Source: Alphaproteobacteria bacterium
GTDB taxonomy: Bacteria > Pseudomonadota > Alphaproteobacteria > Rhodobacterales > Rhodobacteraceae
NCBI GenBank assembly: GCA_030426685.1
Contig: JAUHYC010000004.1
Span: 109,403-173,402, forward strand
Length of the DNA stretch: 64,000 nucleotides
Direction of reading: 5' to 3'
Shown: positions 17,498 to 24,651 of the stretch, one piece after another
Numbering within the stretch: the stretch's first letter is position 1
How the letters are laid out: each line of letters begins with the position of its first letter
Translations under genes and position numbers: made by a program
The notes under the pieces: generated by a model
Database searches by the model: none
Seen by the model: the letters and a program-made list of their open reading frames with translations, nothing else
Told to the model about the DNA's origin: nothing

Positions 17498-17661
17498 GGC
17501 TTTTCCTCACATGAATCTTGGCGGAGACCGGATTGGCCGAGCCCGATGTGACCAAGACTAACCACATTTGCGCGGTCGAGTCCTGAGCGGTTTCTGAGGA
17601 AAGCGTGGAAATCGGGCAGAATTTTCTGCGCGTCGTCAGGTTTCGGGAATGCTCTGCCGGG

Positions 17662-18139
17662 TCAGGGCGCCCGAAAACCGAGCGTGAATCTCGGTGTTGG
17701 CAAACGGCAAGGACCGGAAGAAACGGCGTTGTGAAATGTTCTGGGGAGAGGCGCGTACGCGATCTGCCCAATGAGCGGCTTCGGCATGGTTGCCTGCTGC
17801 CCGGTTGCGGCTGCTGGTTTCCCGCCATGGATAACCTTCATCGGTGCCATCCAGCGCAGACCTTTGCCATGGATCGTCTTGGTGACGGCCTGACCATCAC
17901 TAGGATCCTCAACGGTGCTGCGTGCTGATTTGATATAGGTCGATAAGGCGGCCTCAGGCACAATCCTGATCACCCCAGAGGGATGCATACAATTCGTTCC
18001 TGGCAACAGGTCGCTCTTGGTTTCTGGCCAGAAGGGTGATGTGCTGAAATGCCAGCGGTTCGATATCAACAACCGACCCGTTGCGCAAAAGCTCCTCTTG
18101 TAGGAAATCGATTCTGAACGCGCCAAATCTACAGATCAT
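17662..18139 (-). pseudogene. Frameshifted winged-helix (OmpR/CadC-type) transcriptional regulator remnant
   Basis: From an ATG at 18139, frame one reads FGAFRIDFLQEELLRNG, EPLAFQHITLLARN and ELYASLWGDQD, then stops at 17954. The continuation of the same domain lies in the next frame: RIVPEAALSTYIKSARSTVED and TKTIHGKGLRW. Together these match one complete OmpR/PhoB-type winged-helix domain of the kind found at the N-terminus of CadC-like and cyclase-fused regulators. The break falls next to the GATC at about 17963-17968. After the domain the frame runs ~58 more codons without the expected C-terminal domain and ends at 17662. The gene is therefore frameshifted and truncated. A sequencing error could explain the shift but not the missing C-terminus. 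Confidence 0.6.
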
Positions 18140-18265
18140 TCTGAAACATTAGCAAGCAAAGGCATGTGTCGACAAACTATCGGTAGTGCCCGGTCCAGCC
18201 AGTACTTCTCCGGTAGATCTTCATTGATGCCGACTGTGGAAAGAGCATTGCCTTTGATGCCGACC

Positions 18266-18946
18266 TTATTGCTCTTGCTCGGCCAAAAGCCGTTCGGCGA
18301 TTGCGGTGGTATCATCCAGATGATGTGCGACCGCCTCGGCCGCACGCGTGGCATCGCCAGATATTATCGCGTCGCAGATCGCCTGCATATGTTCGGGTCC
18401 AGGACGGCTACGTTCCGTCGACGACAGAGTCATGATGCGCAACCGGCTTATGCGACCATTCAGGCGCTGTACAATCTCCCACGCGATGTGATCCCCCGCG
18501 CCGTCAAAGATTTCCCAATAGAAATCCGCTGTGGCGCGAAACAGCCCTCCCGGTGTCTTTTCCGCGGACTCGCGCTTGAGCCGGGCCAGCGCGTCCCGTA
18601 GTCGAGCGGCGCGATCATCTGTTATGTTGCTGGCGCATTTGCGGGCGGCGGCGGTTTCAAGCATTCGGCGGATTTCATAGATCTGACGTGCATCGGACCA
18701 GCTCATGCGGGATACAATCGGCCCGCGCCCTGGCAGGATTTCAACCAGACCTTCGGCCTCGAGATAGCGGATCGTCTCGCGCACTACTGTGCGACTGACC
18801 CCAAGCTGGTCGCATAATGGCCGCTCGACCAGCCGGTCACCGGGTTTGAAGTGCCCTTCGATAATGGCGTCTCGCATGCGCTCCTGCACCATGTCCCGCA
18901 GGGTCACGGGCGGTTGTTCTATTCTGGACAGCTTGGGCTGGGACAT
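18266..18946 (-). CDS. GntR-family regulator, FadR (FCD) subfamily
   Basis: This is a 226-residue regulator. The N-terminal GntR winged helix contains LVERPLCDQLGVSRTVVRETIRYLEAEGLVEILPGRGPIV. The all-helical FCD effector domain follows (RQIYEIRRMLETAAARKC to the C-terminus), with metal/ligand residues in HMQAICDAIISGD and AVAHHLDD. I start at the ATG at 18946 (MSQPKLSRIEQPP); a TTG at 18982 would add 12 residues without support. It is divergent from the 19050 operon and a perfect palindrome lies between them. It is therefore the likely local repressor, released by a small carboxylic acid, which is typical for the family. Confidence 0.9.
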   Translation of the reverse strand: MSQPKLSRIEQPPVTLRDMVQERMRDAIIEGHFKPGDRLVERPLCDQLGVSRTVVRETIRYLEAEGLVEILPGRGPIVSRMSWSDARQIYEIRRMLETAAARKCASNITDDRAARLRDALARLKRESAEKTPGGLFRATADFYWEIFDGAGDHIAWEIVQRLNGRISRLRIMTLSSTERSRPGPEHMQAICDAIISGDATRAAEAVAHHLDDTTAIAERLLAEQEQ

Positions 18947-19000
18947 GGCTTTGGTGATAACAATCCGGTTTGCCCGGCGCAATGAGATTGACAGATCGTA

Positions 19001-19016
19001 TTATGGTATACCATAA
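19001..19016. promoter_or_regulatory. GntR/FadR-type operator, perfect 16-bp palindrome
   Basis: TTATGGTATACCATAA is identical to its reverse complement. Its core TGGTATACCA has the TGGT/ACCA arrangement typical of FadR-subfamily sites. It lies 54 bp upstream of the GntR start and 33 bp upstream of the ATG at 19050, so one bound dimer could cover both divergent promoters. Confidence 0.75.
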
Positions 19017-19049
19017 ACTTGCAAGGGAATCGAACCAAAGAGTGACGCC

Positions 19050-19652
19050 ATGCCCGCTGAGATTCGCAAAACGCTTCTTCATGTCGAAGACACCCTGATC
19101 GAAGGGGGCAAACCGGCTGAGACTCCGCTAAAGATGATCGCCGCCGTTGCTGTCATCCGAAACCCCTGGGCCGGGCTTGGCTTTGTCGATGATCTCAGAC
19201 CGAAGATTCAGGAATGCGCCCCGGGGCTGGGGAAATTGCTGACCGACATGGTGCTTGGGGCCGCAGGTGGTGGAGACAAGGTAGAAGGGTATGGAAAATC
19301 CGCTATCGTCGGGGTGAATGGCGAGGTCGAACATGCCTCGGCTCTGATCCACACGCTCCGGTTCGGAAACCATTACCGCGAAGCGGTGGGCGCGAAATCT
19401 TATCTTGCCTTCACCAACACGCGCGGCCCGGCCAATGCGCCGCTGCAAATCCCGCTGATGGACAAGAACGATGGCGGGCGGCGCAGCCATTACCTGACCA
19501 TCCAGCTTTCCATCGCGGACGCGCCGGCACCGGATGAGATCGTGGTGGCGCTGGGGGCGTCAGTTGGTGGACGACCGCATCACAGGATCGGCGACCGCTA
19601 TCAGGATTTGAAAGAGTTGGGTCATGACGTTGGCAACCCTGCAGCTGTCTGA
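19050..19652 (+). CDS. DUF1185 / 'amino acid synthesis family' protein
   Basis: This 200-residue protein matches my recollection of the DUF1185 (AA_synth) family. It has an N-terminal IRKTLLHVEDTLIEGG and the conserved AVAVIRNPWAG, the glycine-rich LGAAGGGDKVEGYGKSAIVG, GEVEHASALIHTL and a final ALGASVGGRPHHRIGDRYQD. Its biochemical role is not established, despite the family name. It is the first gene of a five-gene operon under the GntR palindrome. Its 3' end overlaps the next start by 29 bp, indicating translational coupling. Association with a hydrolase, flavin monooxygenase and aldehyde dehydrogenase points to a catabolic rather than biosynthetic job. Confidence 0.85.
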   Translation: MPAEIRKTLLHVEDTLIEGGKPAETPLKMIAAVAVIRNPWAGLGFVDDLRPKIQECAPGLGKLLTDMVLGAAGGGDKVEGYGKSAIVGVNGEVEHASALIHTLRFGNHYREAVGAKSYLAFTNTRGPANAPLQIPLMDKNDGGRRSHYLTIQLSIADAPAPDEIVVALGASVGGRPHHRIGDRYQDLKELGHDVGNPAAV

Positions 19653-20433
19653 CCCCTACGGCACGCTGAGCTATCGTGAGGCCGGGCACGGTAAACCGCT
19701 GGTTTTGATTCACGGCGTTGGGATGCAATCGGCCGCCTGGGGGCCACAGATTGAAGCGCTGTCAGGCACGCATCGTGTTATCGCCCTGGACATGCCGGGG
19801 CATGGTGGGTCGTCGCCCTTGCCTGAAGGGTCGCAATTACCGGCATTTGTGGATTGGTTGAGCGAGGCGCTGACCGCCCTGAAGCTGGGGCGTATCAGCC
19901 TTGCTGGTCATTCAATGGGTGCGCTGGTGGTGGCGGGATATGCAGTGACCTGTCCTGAGGGGATCGACCGTGTGGCGTTGCTGAATGGGGTTTATCTCCG
20001 TTCGCCTGCCGCCCGCGCGGCGGTGGAAGAGCGCGCAAATCAGATACGGTTTGGTCGCTTTGATCTGGAGACACCTTTGAAGCGCTGGTTCGGCGAAAGC
20101 CCGATAGAGCGGGCCGTGCGGAGTGATGTCGAAGGTTGGCTGTCAGAGGTTGATCCAGCCGGTTATGCGACCGCCTATAGGGCGTTTGCGCTCGGAGATC
20201 AGACCTATGCTAATAGGATAGGCGAGATAAGCTGCCCGTTTCTTGCCATCACTGGTGATGGAGACCTGAACTCGACGCCTGCAATGTCTCAGGAGATGGC
20301 CGCCACAGCAGAGTTGGGCCGGGCGAAAGTGATCAGTGGACACCGCCATCTGGTCAACCTGACCGCACCGGATCAGGTGAACACGGCGTTGCGCGCGTGG
20401 CTTGCATGGGAGTCAACAGATGGCAGAGATTGA
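19624..20433 (+). CDS. Alpha/beta-fold hydrolase
   Basis: This 269-residue serine hydrolase has the nucleophile elbow GHSMG (Ser97), the oxyanion-hole motif LIHGVGM, LDMPGHGGS after strand 4, the acid residue in AITGDGD and the catalytic His in SGHRHLVNL. The lid region (residues ~125-190) is rich in Arg and Trp. The family includes esterases, C-C hydrolases and lactonases. Here it probably opens or cleaves an intermediate of the flavin-monooxygenase pathway encoded by the following genes. The start overlaps DUF1185 by 29 bp and the end overlaps the flavin reductase by 14 bp. The substrate is unknown. Confidence 0.88.
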   Translation: MTLATLQLSDPYGTLSYREAGHGKPLVLIHGVGMQSAAWGPQIEALSGTHRVIALDMPGHGGSSPLPEGSQLPAFVDWLSEALTALKLGRISLAGHSMGALVVAGYAVTCPEGIDRVALLNGVYLRSPAARAAVEERANQIRFGRFDLETPLKRWFGESPIERAVRSDVEGWLSEVDPAGYATAYRAFALGDQTYANRIGEISCPFLAITGDGDLNSTPAMSQEMAATAELGRAKVISGHRHLVNLTAPDQVNTALRAWLAWESTDGRD

Positions 20434-21337
20434 TCCGCGCGATCTGCGAAACGCCTTTGGGGCGTTCATGACCGGTGTAACCGTCGTCACGACGCGGGAT
20501 GCCGAAGGCAATCCGATCGGCTTTACCGCGAATTCGTTCACCTCCGTGTCACTCGACCCGCCTTTGGTGCTGGTCTGCCTTGCCAATACCTCGCGCAACT
20601 ACGATGCCTTCACCGCAGCAGCGGGATTTGCGGTCAATGTGCTGTCTGAGGCGCAAAAGGAGGTCTCGAACACCTTCGCACGTCCGGTTGAGGATCGTTT
20701 TTCAGTTGTTGACTGGCGGCCGGGGCCGCACGGCTCGCCGATCTTTGAAGAGGTTTCGGCATGGTTTGACTGTTCGATGTTTCGAACGGTTGAAGCAGGC
20801 GATCACCTGATCCTGATGGGCAAGGTCGAAGCCTATGAAAACAACACGCATCCCGGCCTTGGTTACGCCCGAGGCGCGTATGTGACACCGGCGGCAGAGG
20901 CCGAGGCGCTGAATAATCGGGCGAACCTCGTTGTGTCGGCTTTGATTGCCCATAAGGGACAGGTGTTGCTGGTCGAAGATGGTAAAGGCACTCTGGCATT
21001 GCCGGAAACCAAAGTGGTCAAAGGTGGCGCTTCTGCGGCGTTGCGACAACTGATCGATACTTGTGGTGCGGCCGCTGAGCCCGGTTTCATCTATTCCGTC
21101 TATGAGGACGAATCCCGCGAAACCCAACATATCTCATTCCTGTGCCAAGCCAGCGGGGACATGGCTGATCACGGCAGGTTCTGCGACCTCGATGGCAAAA
21201 CGTTAGGGCGATTGGCCGAACCTGCAGTGCGCACGATGCTGGAACGATTTGCGGCTGAAAGCAGGATGGGAAATTTCGGAGTATATTTTGGCAATCAGGT
21301 CAGCGGCACGGTCCGGCCTGTGACACCGGGGAGTTGA
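20420..21337 (+). CDS. Flavin reductase with C-terminal Nudix-like domain
   Basis: This is a 305-residue protein beginning MAEIDPRDLRNAFGAF, with GGGAG upstream of the ATG at 20420 inside the end of the hydrolase gene. Residues 1-160 are the HpaC/FMN-reductase split-barrel: TGVTVVTT, GFTANSFTSVSLDPPLVLVCL and GDHLILMGKV. They would supply reduced flavin to the adjacent LLM oxygenase. Residues ~175-300 resemble a Nudix fold (VVSALIAHKGQVLLVED, then LPETKVVKGGASAALRQLID), but the GX5EX7REUXEE box is degenerate and lacks the glutamate cluster. The tail is therefore likely a sensor or dimerisation element rather than a pyrophosphohydrolase. A typical reductase of this class is only ~170 residues long. 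Confidence 0.82.
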   Translation: MAEIDPRDLRNAFGAFMTGVTVVTTRDAEGNPIGFTANSFTSVSLDPPLVLVCLANTSRNYDAFTAAAGFAVNVLSEAQKEVSNTFARPVEDRFSVVDWRPGPHGSPIFEEVSAWFDCSMFRTVEAGDHLILMGKVEAYENNTHPGLGYARGAYVTPAAEAEALNNRANLVVSALIAHKGQVLLVEDGKGTLALPETKVVKGGASAALRQLIDTCGAAAEPGFIYSVYEDESRETQHISFLCQASGDMADHGRFCDLDGKTLGRLAEPAVRTMLERFAAESRMGNFGVYFGNQVSGTVRPVTPGS

Positions 21338-21340
21338 GCG

Positions 21341-22378
21341 ATGAAGTTCTCGCTATTTGCACATATGGAACGCATTTCTTCAGACGAAGATCAGAAGAAA
21401 ATCTATGATGAGTTCATTGAGCTGTGCAAAATAGCCGATCAGGGTGGGATGCATGCGATCTGGACGGGTGAACATCATGGCATGAACTTCACCATCGCAC
21501 CCAACCCGTTCCTGAGCCTTGTGGACGTGGCCCGTCACACCAGCAAAGTGCGACTGGGCACCGGGACAGTTATCGCGCCCTTCTGGCACCCCATCCGGTT
21601 GGCAGGTGAGGCTGCGATGGCCGACATCATCACCGACGGGCGGCTAGAGGTGGGGATTGCGCGTGGTGCCTATACCTTCGAGTATGAACGCCTGATGCCG
21701 GGTATGGATGCCTGGGAGGCCGGTCAGCGCATGCGCGAGCTTGTGCCCGCAGTCAGGGCCTTATGGAATGGTGATTATGACCATGCGGGAGAATTCTATC
21801 AGTTTCCGAAAACCACCTCTGCTCCACTGCCGCTCCGGTCCGAAGGCCCTCCGATCTGGATAGCCGCGCGTGATCCGAACAGTCACGAGTTTGCGGTCGC
21901 ACAGGACTGCAATGTTCAGGTGACGCCATTGTGGAAAGGCGACGCCGAGATCGCCGACCTGATGGACAAGTTCAACGCAGCATGTGCAAAATACGCGGAT
22001 AAACCGCGCCCGAAAATCATGCTGTTGCAGCATACATATGTTGCTGACAGTGATGAGGATGCCAAGCAGGGTGCGATCGAACTCAACCGGTTTTATTGCT
22101 ATTTTGGGGCTTGGTTTATGAACCAGCGTGATATCTCACAAGGGTTGATCGAACCGCTCAGCGACGAAGAGATCGAGGCCCACCCGTTCTACAGCCCCGA
22201 AGCCATGGCGCGTGACCTGGTGATCGGAACACCTGACAAGGTGATAGAGCGGCTAAAAGGCTATGAGGCATTGGGTTACGATGAATACGCGTTCTGGATC
22301 GACAGTTCGATGCCATTCGAACGGAAGAAAGCCTCGCTGGAGCGGTTCATTAGTGAGGTGATGCCCGCGTTCGCCTGA
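21341..22378 (+). CDS. LLM-class flavin-dependent monooxygenase
   Basis: This 345-residue protein has the bacterial-luciferase-like TIM barrel: KFSLFAHMER, the substrate-loop WTGEHHGMNF, RLGTGTVIAPFWHPIRLAGEAAMAD, LEVGIARGAY and the C-terminal GTPDKVIERLKGYEALGYDEYAFWID. These enzymes use FMNH2 and O2 to oxygenate an organic substrate, here presumably with FMNH2 from the reductase gene three bases upstream. No second luciferase-type subunit is present, so it is probably a homomultimer. The product is likely handled by the aldehyde dehydrogenase 20 bp downstream. The substrate cannot be read from sequence. Confidence 0.9.
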   Translation: MKFSLFAHMERISSDEDQKKIYDEFIELCKIADQGGMHAIWTGEHHGMNFTIAPNPFLSLVDVARHTSKVRLGTGTVIAPFWHPIRLAGEAAMADIITDGRLEVGIARGAYTFEYERLMPGMDAWEAGQRMRELVPAVRALWNGDYDHAGEFYQFPKTTSAPLPLRSEGPPIWIAARDPNSHEFAVAQDCNVQVTPLWKGDAEIADLMDKFNAACAKYADKPRPKIMLLQHTYVADSDEDAKQGAIELNRFYCYFGAWFMNQRDISQGLIEPLSDEEIEAHPFYSPEAMARDLVIGTPDKVIERLKGYEALGYDEYAFWIDSSMPFERKKASLERFISEVMPAFA

Positions 22379-22398
22379 TCACCCGAAGGGAAACAAAC

Positions 22399-23862
22399 AT
22401 GCAGAGCTTTCAGCACTACATCGGCGGTGTGTTCGAAGACGCGACCGAGCATTTCGATAGCATCAACCCGGCAACCGGCGCGCCATGGGCACGGATGCCT
22501 GAAGCGACCGTGGCTGATGTGAGTCGGGCGGTTGATGCGGCTGAGCGGGCTTTTTTGTCGACCGAGTGGGCCTCGATGACCGCCAGTGCCCGTGGCAGGC
22601 TGTTGATGCGTCTTGCGGATCTGATCGCCGAAGCGGCCCCGCGTCTGGCCAAGCTGGAAACGCGTGATACCGGGAAGATCATCCGCGAAACCTCCGCTCA
22701 GATCGCTTACGTGGCCGAGTACTACCGCTATTATGCGGGTCTTGCGGACAAGATCGAAGGCGCGCATCTGCCCATCGACAAACCGGATATGGAGGTCTGG
22801 TTGCGCCGGGAGCCGGTTGGCGTGGTGGCGGCTGTTGTGCCGTGGAATTCGCAACTGTTCCTGTCGGCGGTCAAAATCGGCCCCGCGCTGGCGGCCGGTT
22901 GCACCGTGGTTTTGAAAGCCAGTGAGGATGGCCCTGCGCCGATGCTTGAATTTGCCCGTATCTTCGATCAGGCAGGCTTTCCCAAAGGGGTGCTCAGCGT
23001 AATTACCGGCGGGTCAGAGGTCGGCGCTGCGCTGACAAGCCATCCGAAAGTGGCGCATGTGGCCTTTACCGGCGGGCCGGACACTGCCCGCCATATCCTG
23101 CGCAACTCGGCTGAAAATCTGGCTTCGACCTCGTTGGAGCTGGGCGGCAAATCACCGTTCATCGTGTTTGACGATGCTGAGCTTGAAAGTGCGGTGAACG
23201 CTCAGGTGTCTGGCATATTCGCGGCAACAGGGCAGAGCTGCGTTGCGGGCTCACGTCTTGTGGTGCAGGCCGGGATCAAGGACGCCTTTCTGGCCCGGCT
23301 GAAAGAAAAGGCCGAAGCCGTTGTCATTGGCGCGCCTGACCGGATGGAGACAGAGGTTGGCCCGCTCTGCACGCTGCGTCAGCGCGAACGCGCCGAACAG
23401 CTTGTTGCCCGGTCGGTAGAGCAGGGGGCGAAACTGATCACCGGAGGACAAGCGCCGGATCGGGATGGATATTTCTTTGCGCCGACCATCCTGGATTGCG
23501 ACACCGCGCCGAATGCCGTCTGCCTGAGCGAAGAGTTCTTCGGCCCGGTGCTCTCGGTGGTCAGTTTCAGAGACGAGGATGAGGCCATCGCCATCGCGAA
23601 CGACACACAATATGGTCTGGCTTCGGGTCTTTTCACCCGTGATCTGACGCGCGCTCACCGCATGATCCGCGCCATCCGGGCCGGGATTGTCTGGGTCAAC
23701 ACCTATCGCGCGGTTAGCCCGATCGCCCCGTTTGGAGGTCATGGCTTATCCGGCCACGGACGCGAAGGCGGGATCGCGGCGGCGCTGGATTATACAACGG
23801 TCAAGGCGGTCTGGCTGCGCACCAGCGATGAGCCGATCCCGGACCCGTTCGTGATGCGCTGA
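22399..23862 (+). CDS. NAD(P)-dependent aldehyde dehydrogenase
   Basis: This is a 487-residue member of the ALDH superfamily of standard length. The general base lies in LELGGKSPF (Glu247) and the nucleophile in GQSCVAGSR (Cys281). The cofactor segment VVPWNSQLF and the oligomerisation C-terminus (YTTVKAVWLRTSDEP) are present. It would oxidise the aldehyde generated by the LLM monooxygenase/hydrolase steps to an acid. It is the last gene of the operon. Its stop is six bases from the stop of the convergent enoyl-CoA hydratase gene, leaving no room for a conventional terminator. Confidence 0.92.
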   Translation: MQSFQHYIGGVFEDATEHFDSINPATGAPWARMPEATVADVSRAVDAAERAFLSTEWASMTASARGRLLMRLADLIAEAAPRLAKLETRDTGKIIRETSAQIAYVAEYYRYYAGLADKIEGAHLPIDKPDMEVWLRREPVGVVAAVVPWNSQLFLSAVKIGPALAAGCTVVLKASEDGPAPMLEFARIFDQAGFPKGVLSVITGGSEVGAALTSHPKVAHVAFTGGPDTARHILRNSAENLASTSLELGGKSPFIVFDDAELESAVNAQVSGIFAATGQSCVAGSRLVVQAGIKDAFLARLKEKAEAVVIGAPDRMETEVGPLCTLRQRERAEQLVARSVEQGAKLITGGQAPDRDGYFFAPTILDCDTAPNAVCLSEEFFGPVLSVVSFRDEDEAIAIANDTQYGLASGLFTRDLTRAHRMIRAIRAGIVWVNTYRAVSPIAPFGGHGLSGHGREGGIAAALDYTTVKAVWLRTSDEPIPDPFVMR

Positions 23863-23868
23863 GGCGGG

Positions 23869-24648
23869 TTACTTGCCCTTCCAGACCGGTTCGCGCTTTT
23901 CGGCAAAGGCGCGCGCCCCTTCCAGCTGATCTTCGCTCGCGTAAAGGGTATCTACGGTGCGCAACTGGCGCTTGGTGATGCGGTTCATTGCGTCCTGGAA
24001 CTTGGCATCCTCGGCGTCGCGCACGATCTCTTTGATCGCCGCATAGACCAGCGGCGGACCCGAGGCGAGTAGCCGGGCCAGTTCCCATGCCCTGTCCATA
24101 AGCTGATCGGCTGCAACGATCTCATTCACCAGCCCCCAGCGATTGGCCTCTTCGGCATCGAACCAACGCCCGGTCAGCAGCAGTTCCATGGCGATGTGGT
24201 AGGGAATGCGTTTGGGCAGCTTGACACTCGCTGCATCCGCAACCGTGCCCGAGCGGATTTCAGGCAATGCAAATGTCGCGTGTTCCGCCGCCAGGATCAT
24301 GTCAGCGGACAATGCCAGTTCCAGACCGCCGCCGCAGGCGATGCCGTTGACGGCGGCGATGACGGGTTTGTTCAGGTCTCGCAGTTCCTGCAGACCACCA
24401 AAGCCACCGACGCCGTAATCGCCATCAACCGCATCCCCTTCTGCAGCCGCTTTCAGGTCCCAGCCAGGGCAAAAGAACTTCTCACCTGCTCCGGTCAGGA
24501 TGACGACCCGCAGTTCGGAGTCATCGCGGAACGCGGCAAACACCTCGCCCATGACACGGCTGGTGGCCAGATCAATGGCGTTGGCTTTGGGCCTGTCCAG
24601 CGTGACTTCCAGAATGGCACCTTCGCGTCGGGTTTTGATCGGATTCAT
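23869..24648 (-). CDS. caiD: Enoyl-CoA hydratase, carnitinyl-CoA dehydratase-like
   Basis: This 259-residue crotonase-fold protein is close in pattern to E. coli CaiD along its length: ILEVTLDRPKANAIDLATS, FFCPGWDLKAAAEGDAVDGDY, LNKPVIAAVNGIACGGGLEL and AFAEKREPVWKGK at the C-terminus. The two catalytic glutamates of the crotonase fold are retained (GGGLELAL and LPEIRSG). CaiD interconverts carnitinyl-CoA and crotonobetainyl-CoA. It is the last gene of a leftward three-gene operon with an acyl-CoA ligase and an acyl-CoA dehydrogenase, the set needed for beta-oxidation of a betaine acyl-CoA. Substrate assignment is inference from similarity and context. Confidence 0.82.
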   Translation of the reverse strand: MNPIKTRREGAILEVTLDRPKANAIDLATSRVMGEVFAAFRDDSELRVVILTGAGEKFFCPGWDLKAAAEGDAVDGDYGVGGFGGLQELRDLNKPVIAAVNGIACGGGLELALSADMILAAEHATFALPEIRSGTVADAASVKLPKRIPYHIAMELLLTGRWFDAEEANRWGLVNEIVAADQLMDRAWELARLLASGPPLVYAAIKEIVRDAEDAKFQDAMNRITKRQLRTVDTLYASEDQLEGARAFAEKREPVWKGK

Positions 24649-24651
24649 GGC

